Below are positions 36,030 through 46,330 of a stretch of 64,000 nucleotides of DNA, piece by piece (positions within the stretch are counted from its first letter, which is position 1; each line of letters opens with the position of its first letter). Under the pieces are notes generated by a model. It made no database searches, was not told the DNA's origin, and saw only the letters and a list, made by a program, of their open reading frames with translations. The position numbers were made by a program, and so were the translations under genes. This DNA comes from Hyphomicrobiales bacterium (GTDB lineage: Bacteria > Pseudomonadota > Alphaproteobacteria > Rhizobiales > Rhizobiaceae), in assembly GCA_900470805.1 (NCBI GenBank), contig UCCA01000026.1, positions 53,542 through 117,541 on the forward strand, read 5' to 3'.

Positions 36030-36244
36030 TTTCATTCCAATCGGGATTTCGTGTGTATGCCTTGGGAGGCATGGGCTCATAACGCAATTTTAATTCGGCG
36101 CAAATGCTAAACGCGCAATAAACGGACAAAAAATGGGGTGCGTGCTTTTTAAGCTGGAAATATAGCCAGTGGCCTCCCGCTTGACCGTTCGCAATAAATA
36201 GCGGATTCGTTATGTGTTTCATGGTTGTGATGCGGGAGGGCGGC

Positions 36245-36931
36245 ATGCAACGGAGTCTCATTGCGGAGTTTCTTGGTACGTTCTGGCTGGTGTTTGGCGG
36301 CTGTGGCAGCGCCGTTCTTGCTGCCGGTTTTCCGGAGCTCGGAATCGGTTTCGTCGGCGTCGCCATGGCGTTCGGCCTGACTGTTCTGACGATGGCCTAT
36401 GCGGTCGGCGGTATCTCGGGCGGCCACTTCAATCCCGCCGTTTCTCTGGGCATGGCGATCGCTGGCAGGCTGCCGGCCGGCCGGTTGCTGCCCTATATCG
36501 CGGTGCGGGTGCTTGGCGCCATCGCCGCCGCGGCGGTTCTCTATGTGGTTGCCAGCGGCAAGGCCGGGTTCGAGCTCGGCGGCTTCGCGGCAAACGGCTA
36601 CGGCGACCATTCGCCAGGCGGCTTCTCGCTGCTTTCGGCGCTGGTGATCGAGGTGGTGCTGAGCGCCTTCTTCATCTTCATCATAATAGGCGCGACCAGC
36701 AGCCGGGTGCCGGCTGGGTTCGCGCCGATCGCCATCGGGCTGGCTTTGACGTTGATCCATCTGATCTCGATTCCCGTTACCAACACCTCCGTGAACCCGG
36801 CCCGATCGACGGGGCAGGCGCTGTTTGTCGGAGGCTGGGCGCTCCAGCAATTGTGGTTGTTCTGGCTGGCGCCGCTGGTCGGAGGCGCGCTCGGCGGTCT
36901 TGCCGGCAAGGCGCTCGACGAACGATCTTAA
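36245..36931 (+). CDS. aqpZ: Aquaporin Z
   Basis: The 228-residue water channel has six spans and two half-helix loops carrying HFNPAVS (near residue 63) and SVNPARS (near 183). The Arg after the second NPA and the residues around GGHFNPAVSLG match AqpZ water channels rather than glycerol facilitators. ATG 36245 follows GGGAGGGCGGC; the frame extends upstream to 36212 without conservation. It is followed by a strong terminator, so it is a separate transcription unit inside the dcw interruption. Confidence 0.95.
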   Translation: MQRSLIAEFLGTFWLVFGGCGSAVLAAGFPELGIGFVGVAMAFGLTVLTMAYAVGGISGGHFNPAVSLGMAIAGRLPAGRLLPYIAVRVLGAIAAAAVLYVVASGKAGFELGGFAANGYGDHSPGGFSLLSALVIEVVLSAFFIFIIIGATSSRVPAGFAPIAIGLALTLIHLISIPVTNTSVNPARSTGQALFVGGWALQQLWLFWLAPLVGGALGGLAGKALDERS

Positions 36932-36954
36932 ACTTTTTGCTTCGCTTTGACCGG

Positions 36955-36985
36955 AACCCCGTAGTGCTTGGCGCTGCGGGGTTTT
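36955..36985 (+). terminator. Terminator of aqpZ
   Basis: A 7-bp stem AACCCCG/CGGGGTT encloses an inner hairpin (AGTGC-TTG-GCGCT with one wobble) and is followed by TTTTCG. It lies 24 bases after the aqpZ stop and before the ddl promoter region. Confidence 0.85.
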
Positions 36986-37039
36986 CGCGTTTTCCGCTGC
37001 CGGATCGGATGTCCCGTTTCATGACTTTCGCCGGCAGGA

Positions 37040-37072
37040 GTTAACGAAAGTAAACGCTTCGTTAACTATAAT
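37040..37072 (+). promoter_or_regulatory. Inverted repeat plus TATAAT upstream of ddl-ftsQAZ
   Basis: GTTAACGAA (37040-37048) and TTCGTTAAC (37058-37066) form a perfect inverted repeat with a nine-base spacer, and TATAAT follows at 37067-37072. On the minus strand it contains TTAA-N7-TTTAC, one mismatch from the CtrA consensus TTAA-N7-TTAAC. The site lies 100 bases upstream of ddl and after the aqpZ terminator, so a promoter for the second dcw block is expected here. Binding by CtrA is speculative. Confidence 0.6.
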
Positions 37073-37171
37073 GCTGCTCTAATACACCCGTGCCAAGCGA
37101 TCCAGATTCGGAGCGAAACAAGCTTGGTGCAAGCCTTGGAATTCAGAGTGAAGATTATTTTGGGGGTATCC

Positions 37172-38098
37172 ATGAGTCGCAAGCATGTCGCTGTCCTAAT
37201 GGGCGGTTTTTCCTCCGAGAGGCCTGTCAGCCTCTCGTCGGGAGCGGCGTGCGCGGATGCTCTCGAGGCTGAAGGCTTTCAGGTCACGCGCATCGACGTC
37301 GATCGCGACGTTTCCGCGAAACTGTCGGCATTGCGTCCGGATGTTGCCTTCAATGCCCTGCACGGACCGTTCGGCGAGGATGGTCTGATTCAAGGCATTC
37401 TCGAGTATCTCGAAATTCCCTATACGCATTCCGGCGTTCTGGCGTCGGCGCTGGCGATGGACAAGAGCAAGGCCAAGGGTGTTGCTTCCGCGGCCGGCAT
37501 TCCCGTCGCGCAGTCGGAAGTGATCAATCGCTTCGCGTTTCCCGCCGAGCATCCGATGAAGCCGCCTTATGTCGTCAAGCCGGTGCGGGAGGGCTCCAGC
37601 TTCGGTGTCGTCATCGTTCAGGAGGATCAGTCCCGACCGCCGCAGATCATCGGTTCGTCCGAATGGCGTTATGGCGAGGAGGTTCTGGTCGAGCGCTACG
37701 TCCACGGACGCGAGCTGACCTGTGGCGTGATGGGCGATCAGGTTCTCGGTGTGACCGAGATCGTACCGCAGGGCCACAGTTTCTACGATTATGATTCCAA
37801 GTACGTTGCCGGTGGTTCGAAACACGTCATCCCGGCGAAAATTTCACCGAATATTTACCAAAAAATACAATCATTGTCATTAAGGGCGCATCAAGCAATT
37901 GGTTGCCGTGGGGTGAGTCGGTCGGACTTTCGGTACGACGATCGCTTCTCCGAAGACGGCGAAATCATCTGGCTGGAGATCAACACTCAGCCAGGCATGA
38001 CTCCAACCTCTCTTGTGCCTGAAATGGCCGGCCATGCCGGTTACTCGTTTGGTGAATTTCTCCGGTGGATGGTGGAGGACGCTTCTTGTTCTCGGTAA
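37172..38098 (+). CDS. ddl: D-alanine--D-alanine ligase
   Basis: This 308-residue ATP-grasp enzyme makes the D-Ala-D-Ala substrate of MurF. VLMGGFSSERPVSLSSG near residue 8 is the N-terminal signature; NALHGPFGEDG near 66, PYVVKPVREGSSFGV near 132 and WLEINTQPGMTPTSL near 268 (Mg ligands Glu/Asn) follow. ATG 37172 follows a G-rich GGGGG; an upstream ATG at 37124 is less likely. The 3' end overlaps the ftsQ start by 13 bases. Confidence 0.96.
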   Translation: MSRKHVAVLMGGFSSERPVSLSSGAACADALEAEGFQVTRIDVDRDVSAKLSALRPDVAFNALHGPFGEDGLIQGILEYLEIPYTHSGVLASALAMDKSKAKGVASAAGIPVAQSEVINRFAFPAEHPMKPPYVVKPVREGSSFGVVIVQEDQSRPPQIIGSSEWRYGEEVLVERYVHGRELTCGVMGDQVLGVTEIVPQGHSFYDYDSKYVAGGSKHVIPAKISPNIYQKIQSLSLRAHQAIGCRGVSRSDFRYDDRFSEDGEIIWLEINTQPGMTPTSLVPEMAGHAGYSFGEFLRWMVEDASCSR

Positions 38099-39018
38099 CG
38101 GTCAAAAGGATGGGGCGCCCCAGCCATCATGCCGAGCCTTCCTATGCGGAAGGCGACGGGCGGATGGTGCTGCCGCGGCCGCTGCGCCGTGTTGTGCGCT
38201 TCCTTGTCAGCCTCGGCAGTGGCCGTGTCTATATCCCGGCTCATACGGGTACGGTGTCGGCGCTGGCGTTCTTCGCTGCGACGGGCCTGTACGGCATGTC
38301 TCTCGGTGGTCACACCGATGTGGTGGCGCAGGCAACGACGGCTGCCGCCGGCTTTGCGGTCGAGGACGTAAAGGTCTCCGGCAATTCCGAAACGTCGGAA
38401 ATCGACATTCTTCAGCTGATCGGCCTCGACGGGACAACCTCTCTGGTGGCGCTCGATATCGACGCCGCACGCCAGAAGATCGCCGCGCTTCCCTGGGTTG
38501 AGAGCGTCGAGGTTCGCAAGGTTTATCCGAAGACGATCGAGGTGAAGCTCAAGGAGCGTGAAGCCTACGCGATCTGGCAGCACGGCGCCGAGCTCTCGCT
38601 CGTCGAAAAGGGCGGGGCGGTCATCGCGCCGCTTCGCGACAACAAGTTTTCGCAGCTGCCGCTGGTCGTCGGTCGCGGCGCCGAAGTGGCGGCCGCATCG
38701 CTCGACGCCGAGTTTTCCAAGTGGCCTGACATCAAGGCCCGCGTGAAGGCCTATGTCTGGATTTCCGGTCGTCGCTGGGATCTGCACATGGACAACGGCG
38801 TTGTCGTCAAGCTGCCGGAAGATGATGTCGATCAGGCGCTTGCCCGCTTGGCGAAGTTCAATGCGGATCAGGCTCTGCTCGACCGCGACATCGCTGCCGT
38901 CGATCTGCGCCTGTCCGACCGGATGGCCGTGCAATTGACGCCGGAAGCGATGGAACGCCGTCAGCTGGTTCTCGATCAGCGCACCAAAGATTTGAAGAAG
39001 GCGGGGCAGAATATATGA
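38086..39018 (+). CDS. ftsQ: Cell division protein FtsQ
   Basis: The 310-residue bitopic divisome scaffold has a 60-residue cytoplasmic tail, one span near residues 62-80 and a periplasmic POTRA domain (about 95-165, FAVEDVKVSGNSETS) followed by the beta domain. It recruits FtsL/FtsB. I place the start at TTG 38086: GGAGG lies seven bases upstream and the product begins MFSVTVKR, as rhizobial FtsQ do; ATG 38065 lacks a ribosome site and ATG 38131 would cut the tail. The start lies inside ddl, and the stop overlaps ftsA (ATGA). Confidence 0.93.
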   Translation: MFSVTVKRMGRPSHHAEPSYAEGDGRMVLPRPLRRVVRFLVSLGSGRVYIPAHTGTVSALAFFAATGLYGMSLGGHTDVVAQATTAAAGFAVEDVKVSGNSETSEIDILQLIGLDGTTSLVALDIDAARQKIAALPWVESVEVRKVYPKTIEVKLKEREAYAIWQHGAELSLVEKGGAVIAPLRDNKFSQLPLVVGRGAEVAAASLDAEFSKWPDIKARVKAYVWISGRRWDLHMDNGVVVKLPEDDVDQALARLAKFNADQALLDRDIAAVDLRLSDRMAVQLTPEAMERRQLVLDQRTKDLKKAGQNI

Positions 39019-40346
39019 GCTTGTTCGGTTCGTCCCATTTCGGCCTGCCGCGCCTGAAGCCGCTTTCATCGAAGCGGTCACATGTTGTTTCCGTGCTCGA
39101 CATCGGATCGACGAAGGTCGTGTGCATGATCGGTCGGCTGACGCCGCGCGAGGAGAGCCAGATTCTCCCCGGCCGCACGCACAACATCGAAATCATCGGC
39201 ATCGGCCACCAGCGTTCGCGCGGCATCAAGACCGGCGCGATCTCGGATCTCGACGCGCTCGAGAGCGTGATCCGCCTTGCTGTGGACGCCGCCGAGCGCA
39301 TGGCGGGTCTCACGGTCGAGAGCCTGATCGTCAATCTGACGGCGGGCCGTCTGGCCAGCGACATCTACACTGCAACCATCGATCTCGGCGGCCAAGAAGT
39401 CGAGCTCAACGACCTGAAGAAGGTGCTGTCGGCAGCCTGCCAGCAGTCGCTGCGCCAGGATCGTTTCGTCCTCCATTCGCTGGCGACGGGCTTCTCACTC
39501 GACGGCGAGCGCGGCATTCGCGATCCGCTGTCGATGTATGGTGACGTGCTCGGCGTCGACATGCATGTCGTCACCGCCGAACGCACCGCTCTCAAGAACC
39601 TCGAGCTCAGCGTCAACCGCGCGCATCTCTCCGTCGAGGGCATCGTCGCGACGCCTTATGCATCTGGTCTCGCTGCGCTTGTCGACGACGAGGTCGAACT
39701 CGGTTGCGCCGCGATCGACATGGGCGGCGGCACGACGACGATCTCGGTCTTTGCCGAGGGCAAGCTTGTTCATACCGATGCCGTCAGCCTCGGCGGTCAT
39801 CACGTCACGACCGATCTGGCACGCGGCCTGTCCACCCGCATCGAGGACGCCGAGCGTCTCAAGGTGGTTCATGCGTCCGCGATGCCGAACTCGTCCGACG
39901 AGCGCGAGCTGATCTCGATCCCGCCGATCGGCGAGGACGACCGTGATTTGCCGACGCAGGTGCCGCGTGCGCTGGTGTCGCGCATCGTCAGCGCCCGCAT
40001 CGAGGAGACGATGGAACTCATTCGCGACCGCATCCAGCGCTCGGGCTTCAGCCCGATCGTCGGCAAGCGCGTCGTGCTGACAGGCGGCGCAAGCCAACTG
40101 ACCGGCCTTGCCGACGTTGCCCGCAAGATCCTTGCCCGCAACGTGCGCATCGGCCGCCCGATGGGCGTCTCGGGTCTGCCGACGGCGGCCAAGGGCCCGG
40201 CCTTTTCGACGGCTGTCGGCCTGATGATCTATCCGCAGGTTGCGGACATGGAAACACATGCGTCACAGAGCGGTCTGCTCATGTCGCTTGGCGGAAATAG
40301 CAGCCGCTTCGCCCGGATGGGCCAGTGGCTGAAGGAAAGCTTCTAG
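39015..40346 (+). CDS. ftsA: Cell division protein FtsA
   Basis: This 443-residue actin-like ATPase tethers FtsZ to the membrane. VSVLDIGSTKVVCMIG near residue 27 is the phosphate-1 motif, AAIDMGGGTTTISVF near 232 the phosphate-2 motif and VVLTGGASQLTGL near 353 the adenosine motif. The C-terminal RMGQWLKESF forms the amphipathic membrane-targeting helix. Translationally coupled to ftsQ. ftsZ starts 57 bases downstream with its own GAGAGAAGGAA site. Confidence 0.97.
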   Translation: MSLFGSSHFGLPRLKPLSSKRSHVVSVLDIGSTKVVCMIGRLTPREESQILPGRTHNIEIIGIGHQRSRGIKTGAISDLDALESVIRLAVDAAERMAGLTVESLIVNLTAGRLASDIYTATIDLGGQEVELNDLKKVLSAACQQSLRQDRFVLHSLATGFSLDGERGIRDPLSMYGDVLGVDMHVVTAERTALKNLELSVNRAHLSVEGIVATPYASGLAALVDDEVELGCAAIDMGGGTTTISVFAEGKLVHTDAVSLGGHHVTTDLARGLSTRIEDAERLKVVHASAMPNSSDERELISIPPIGEDDRDLPTQVPRALVSRIVSARIEETMELIRDRIQRSGFSPIVGKRVVLTGGASQLTGLADVARKILARNVRIGRPMGVSGLPTAAKGPAFSTAVGLMIYPQVADMETHASQSGLLMSLGGNSSRFARMGQWLKESF

Positions 40347-40403
40347 AAATTGAGTGAATTGGCCGGCGTGGCGATGCGGCCATAGAGAGAAGGAACGGGT
40401 ACC

Positions 40404-42125
40404 ATGACTATCAAGCTGCATAAGCCAGATATCACTGAGCTGAAGCCGCGCATCACCGTGTTCGGTGTTGGCGGTGGCGGTGGCAACGCTGTCAACAACA
40501 TGATCTCCGCTGGCCTCCAGGGCGTCGACTTCGTCGTTGCCAACACGGATGCCCAGGCACTGACGATGACCAAGGCGGAGCGGATCATCCAGCTCGGCGC
40601 CAGCGTCACCGAAGGCCTCGGCGCGGGTTCGCAGCCGGAAGTCGGCCGTGCAGCCGCTGAAGAATGCATCGACGAAATCGTCGACCACCTGAACGGCACC
40701 CACATGTGCTTCGTCACCGCCGGCATGGGCGGCGGCACCGGCACCGGTGCTGCTCCCGTCGTCGCGCAGGCCGCCCGCAACAAGGGCATCCTGACGGTCG
40801 GCGTCGTCACCAAGCCGTTCCACTTCGAAGGCGGACGCCGCATGCGTCTGGCCGAATCGGGCATCCAGGAACTGCAGAAGTCGGTCGATACGCTGATCGT
40901 CATTCCGAACCAGAACCTGTTCCGGATCGCCAACGACAAGACGACCTTCGCCGACGCATTCGCTATGGCCGACCAGGTTCTCTACTCGGGCGTTGCCTGC
41001 ATCACCGACCTGATGGTGAAGGAAGGTCTCATCAACCTCGACTTCGCCGACGTTCGTTCGGTCATGCGCGAAATGGGCCGCGCAATGATGGGTACCGGCG
41101 AGGCTTCCGGCCAGGGCCGCGCGATGCAGGCTGCAGAAGCTGCAATCGCCAACCCGCTGCTCGACGAAACCTCGATGAAGGGCGCACAGGGCCTGCTGAT
41201 CTCCATCACCGGCGGTCGCGACCTTACCCTGTTCGAAGTCGACGAAGCCGCGACCCGTATCCGCGAAGAAGTCGATCCGGATGCGAACATCATCCTCGGC
41301 GCAACCTTCGACGAATCGCTTGAAGGCATCATCCGCGTCTCGGTCGTCGCAACCGGTATCGACCGCGCGATGAACGAAGCTGCCGGCAAAAACTTCCAGC
41401 AGATCCAGAAGCCGATTATCCGTCCTTCCGCGGCCGTTGCTCCGGCGCCGGCCGCAGTCCAGCCTGCCCCTGTCATGCAGCAGGCACCGAAGGCCGATCC
41501 GATCGCACAGACCATCCGGATGGCGGAAGCCGAAATGGAACGCGAACTCGATATCCACGCTCCGCGCGCGGCTGCCCCGGTTCACCAGCAGCCTGCTCAG
41601 CAGGAAACGTTCCGCCCGCAGTCGAAGATCTTCGCAGCGCCGGAAGCCGCTCCGATCATTCGTCCGGCTCCCGTCCAGCAGCAGGCACCCGTGATGCACC
41701 AGCCGGCTCCGCAGCCTGTCATGCATCAGCCGGCGCCGGTCATGCAGCAGCCTGCTCCCGTGATGCAGCAGCAGCCGGTCCGCATGCCGAAGGTCGAAGA
41801 CTTCCCGCCGGTCGTTCAGGCCGAACTCGATCATCGTTCGCAGCCGGCACCCGTGTCGCATGCGCATGAAGAGCGCGGTCCGATGGGCCTCCTGAAGCGG
41901 ATCACCAACTCGCTTGGCCGCCGCGAAGAGGAAGTTGCGCCTGAAATGACGTCTGCTCCGGCAGCCTCCTCGCAGCAGCGTCGCCCGCTGTCGCCGGAAG
42001 CCAGCCTTTATGCACCGCGTCGCGGAAACCTGGATGATCAGGGCCGCAGCGTGCCGCAGGCTCGCATGATGCAGGAAGACGATCAGCTCGAAATTCCGGC
42101 CTTCCTTCGCCGCCAGTCGAACTGA
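40404..42125 (+). CDS. ftsZ: Cell division GTPase FtsZ
   Basis: The 573-residue tubulin homologue polymerises into the Z ring. The GTPase core covers about residues 15-320, with VFGVGGGGGNAVNNM near 15, the tubulin signature GGGTGTGAAPV near 110 and the T7-loop NLDFADV near 212. A long disordered Pro/Gln-rich linker (about 325-555) follows and ends in the conserved C-terminal peptide LEIPAFLRRQSN that binds FtsA. E. coli FtsZ has 383 residues; the long form is typical of rhizobial FtsZ1. The 57-base leader may carry a second promoter. Confidence 0.98.
   Translation: MTIKLHKPDITELKPRITVFGVGGGGGNAVNNMISAGLQGVDFVVANTDAQALTMTKAERIIQLGASVTEGLGAGSQPEVGRAAAEECIDEIVDHLNGTHMCFVTAGMGGGTGTGAAPVVAQAARNKGILTVGVVTKPFHFEGGRRMRLAESGIQELQKSVDTLIVIPNQNLFRIANDKTTFADAFAMADQVLYSGVACITDLMVKEGLINLDFADVRSVMREMGRAMMGTGEASGQGRAMQAAEAAIANPLLDETSMKGAQGLLISITGGRDLTLFEVDEAATRIREEVDPDANIILGATFDESLEGIIRVSVVATGIDRAMNEAAGKNFQQIQKPIIRPSAAVAPAPAAVQPAPVMQQAPKADPIAQTIRMAEAEMERELDIHAPRAAAPVHQQPAQQETFRPQSKIFAAPEAAPIIRPAPVQQQAPVMHQPAPQPVMHQPAPVMQQPAPVMQQQPVRMPKVEDFPPVVQAELDHRSQPAPVSHAHEERGPMGLLKRITNSLGRREEEVAPEMTSAPAASSQQRRPLSPEASLYAPRRGNLDDQGRSVPQARMMQEDDQLEIPAFLRRQSN
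41688..41780 (+). repeat. In-frame tandem repeats PVM(H/Q)QPAP in the FtsZ linker
   Basis: Four near-copies encode PVMHQPAPQ, PVMHQPA, PVMQQPA and PVMQQQP. DNA copies differ at third positions, so the repeat is kept at protein level rather than being a recent slippage event. It lies within the disordered linker. Confidence 0.8.
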
Positions 42126-42142
42126 TAAAGAGACAGAATCGC

Positions 42143-42180
42143 CACGAATAGGCCCGGGAGTTCGCTCCCGGGCATTCGTG
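42143..42180 (+). terminator. Strong hairpin after ftsZ
   Basis: The stem CACGAAT + GCCCGGGAG pairs with CTCCCGGGC + ATTCGTG around a TTCG tetraloop: 16 pairs with a two-base bulge (AG). It starts 17 bases after the ftsZ stop. There is no T run, so it may act as a Rho-independent terminator only weakly, or stabilise the ftsZ mRNA 3' end. Confidence 0.7.
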
Positions 42181-42412
42181 TATCAGGCACCTGGATTTCG
42201 ACCGGATTGCCTTGCGATTTCAAGTGCATGCTTTCGTTACAAAGCGAAAGAAACAGTGATTTGGATTGCAACGCGGGCACACGTATGTATGGGCTAACAA
42301 ACCGTCTTCGTTTGCATGATCGCAACGACTGGACGGAGGGAAATAAGCCTTGGCAGATGAGTTTCGGCAGTCAGGTCGCAGCGGATCGCCAGGGGCAATA
42401 AAGGCAAGATTT

Positions 42413-43369
42413 ATGGTTATTGGCATGTTGGGTTTTCAGACGACGGTATCACGTCCGGTTTCTCTTTCTGGAATCGGCGTTCATTCTGGTGCCGACGTTT
42501 CGATCACCTTCAACCCAGCTGAAGCCGACACCGGCGTCGTATTCAATCGCATGCACGAGAACGGCGAAGTCACCGAACTTCGCGCGGTTTCTTCGCAGGT
42601 CGGCAACACCGATCTCTGCACCGTCCTCGGCTTTTCCCCGGCGCGCTCCGTCGCGACGATCGAGCACGTGATGGCCGCGGTCTACGCATTGGGCCTCGAC
42701 AACGTTCTGATCGAAGTCGATGGCGCCGAAATGCCGATCATGGACGGCAGCTCGATGCCCTTCATCGATGCGATCGAACAGGTCGGTCTGGTGTCGCTCG
42801 GCGTCAAGCGCCGCTACATCCGCGTGACCAAGCCTGTTCGCATCGAGCATGGCGGTTCGTGGAGCGAGTTTCGCCCCTATGACGGCATGCGTTTCGAGGT
42901 CGAGATCGATTTCGACACGCCGCTGATCGGCCGCCAGAAGTGGGAGGGCGACATGAGCGCATCCGTCTTCAAGTCGGAACTGTCGCGTGCGCGTACCTTC
43001 GGCTTCATGCGCGATGTCGAACGTCTCTGGGCGTCCGGTCATGCGCTCGGCTCGTCGCTGGAAAACTCGGTCGTTATCTCCGACGACAACACGGTCATCA
43101 ACGTCGAAGGCCTGCGTTACGCCAAGGACGAGTTCGTGCGTCACAAGACGCTCGATGCCGTCGGCGACCTTTCGCTTGCCGGCGCACCCTTCATCGGCTG
43201 CTACCGTTCGTACCGCGGTGGTCACAAGATGAACGCCAATGCTCTCAAGGCATTGCTCAGCGATCCCACGGCCTATGAAGTCGTCGAGACGTCTGCGCCG
43301 CGCCAGCGTGTTGCACCCCGCGATTTCATCCGGGTAAACGCTCCTGAATTTGCTCCCTGGTCGGCCTGA
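42413..43369 (+). CDS. lpxC: UDP-3-O-acyl-N-acetylglucosamine deacetylase LpxC
   Basis: This 318-residue zinc enzyme performs the committed step of lipid A synthesis. Zinc-ligand regions are IEHVMAAVYALGLDN (His about 85) and RHKTLDAVGDLSLAG near 245 (His and Asp); VEIDGAEMPIMDGSS-type sequence near 105 is conserved (here VDGAEMPIMDGSS). The start ATG 42413 has AAGGCAAG upstream; ATG 42425 (MLGFQTTV) is a plausible alternative. A 287-base leader separates it from ftsZ, so it may have its own promoter. Terminator downstream. Confidence 0.96.
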   Translation: MVIGMLGFQTTVSRPVSLSGIGVHSGADVSITFNPAEADTGVVFNRMHENGEVTELRAVSSQVGNTDLCTVLGFSPARSVATIEHVMAAVYALGLDNVLIEVDGAEMPIMDGSSMPFIDAIEQVGLVSLGVKRRYIRVTKPVRIEHGGSWSEFRPYDGMRFEVEIDFDTPLIGRQKWEGDMSASVFKSELSRARTFGFMRDVERLWASGHALGSSLENSVVISDDNTVINVEGLRYAKDEFVRHKTLDAVGDLSLAGAPFIGCYRSYRGGHKMNANALKALLSDPTAYEVVETSAPRQRVAPRDFIRVNAPEFAPWSA

Positions 43370-43395
43370 CCTCCGCCGCATTCTTTAGGCCAGGG

Positions 43396-43422
43396 CCGCC
43401 TCCTTCGGGGGGCGGTTTCTTT
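43396..43422 (+). terminator. Terminator of lpxC
   Basis: An 8-bp stem CCGCCTCC/GGGGGCGG (one G-U pair) around a TTCG loop is followed by TTTCTTT, 27 bases after the lpxC stop. Confidence 0.85.
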
Positions 43423-43666
43423 ATGTGGAGCTCGCTGCGGTGATTCCCGATCGACCTTTTTTCGCCGATAGCGAAGGCGGCCGGAAGCGGTTTTCTCTGG
43501 GCAAAACAGACGATTATCGGCAGTGCCGCCACAAAAATGCGTTAATGCTTCATCATTGCGTTGCTCTGGCCACGCATTTGTGGCTAGAAACGCCAGCGAG
43601 GCGTGGCTGCTGTTGAGGGATGGCAGCTTTTGGGATGTTCCGATGGGTTATGCAGGGTCTGAAAGT

Positions 43667-44512
43667 ATGATGAAGACAGCGCGTGCTTTGTTCGCATCGC
43701 TCCTGGTGCTGAGCGCAGGTGCCTTGATTTCCGGATGCCAGTCCGACCCAGACATCGATATCACCAAGCTCGGCCTCGAGACCGATCCGCCTGACGTTCT
43801 CTACAATCAGGGCCTCGCCAACATGAAGGCGGGCAACATGGCGGAAGCCGCCCGCAAGTTCGATTCGATCGACCGCGAAAACCCGTTCTCCGAGTGGGCC
43901 CGCAAGGGTCTGGTGATGAGCACCTTCGTCAAGTACCGCCAGGGCCGCCTCGACGATGCACTGGCATCGGGCAATCGCTACATGGCGCAGTATCCGAAGT
44001 CGAAGGACGCTGCCTATGTGCAGTATCTGATCGGCCTGACCTATTCCAAGCAGATCGTCGACGTGACGCAGGATCAGCGCGCCTCGGCGCGTACCATCGA
44101 TGCGATGCAGGCCGTGATCGACAACTATCCCGATTCCGAATACGTCGACGACGCGCAGGCGAAGATCCGCTTTGCGCGCGACCAGCTGGCCGGCAAGGAA
44201 ATGCAGGTCGGCCGCTACTACATGGAGCGCAAGGAATACCTTGCCGCCATCTCGCGTTTCCGCATCGTCGTCGAGAAGTATCCCGCGACCAACCAGATCG
44301 AAGAAGCGCTCGCCCGTCTGGTCGAAGCCTATTACGCGATGGGTATCGTCGAGGAAGCACAGACGGCTGCCGCCGTTCTCGGCCACAACTATCCTGATAG
44401 CCAGTGGTATGCAGATTCCTACAAGCTCCTGAAGAGCAACGGCGCAGAGCCGCGCGAAAATCAGGGTTCGTGGATTTCGGCCGCCGGCAAGAAACTCCTG
44501 CTCGGTTCCTGA
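43667..44512 (+). CDS. bamD: Outer membrane protein assembly factor BamD
   Basis: This 281-residue lipoprotein belongs to the BAM complex that inserts beta-barrels in the outer membrane. MMKTARALFASLLVL...LISGC is a lipoprotein signal with lipobox. About five TPR-like repeats follow, with YNQGLANMKAGN near residue 45, AQYPKSKDAAYVQYLIGLTYS near 105 (as AQYPKSKDAAYV and YLIGLTYS) and FRIVVEKYPATNQIEEAL near 195. The start at the paired ATGs (43667/43670) is fixed by the signal peptide; the frame is open upstream. recN starts five bases after its stop. Confidence 0.94.
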   Translation: MMKTARALFASLLVLSAGALISGCQSDPDIDITKLGLETDPPDVLYNQGLANMKAGNMAEAARKFDSIDRENPFSEWARKGLVMSTFVKYRQGRLDDALASGNRYMAQYPKSKDAAYVQYLIGLTYSKQIVDVTQDQRASARTIDAMQAVIDNYPDSEYVDDAQAKIRFARDQLAGKEMQVGRYYMERKEYLAAISRFRIVVEKYPATNQIEEALARLVEAYYAMGIVEEAQTAAAVLGHNYPDSQWYADSYKLLKSNGAEPRENQGSWISAAGKKLLLGS

Positions 44513-44517
44513 GGCCA

Positions 44518-46191
<1,674 letters not shown>

Positions 46192-46330
46192 CGCCCCGGA
46201 ACTTTCAGCAGTGGCAATCGGTGCAATCGATCATAGGGCCGACCGCCAACCAGTTGCTGACAACTGCAAAGCGGCGCTTTTTCCCCGACAAGAATTGCTC
46301 TAGAAAACGACTCCTCACAGGAGTCCCGCC

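Noticed and set aside
41688..41780. Repeats in ftsZ considered as a CRISPR-like or satellite array
   Set aside because: They are in frame, encode a Pro/Gln linker and vary at third positions.
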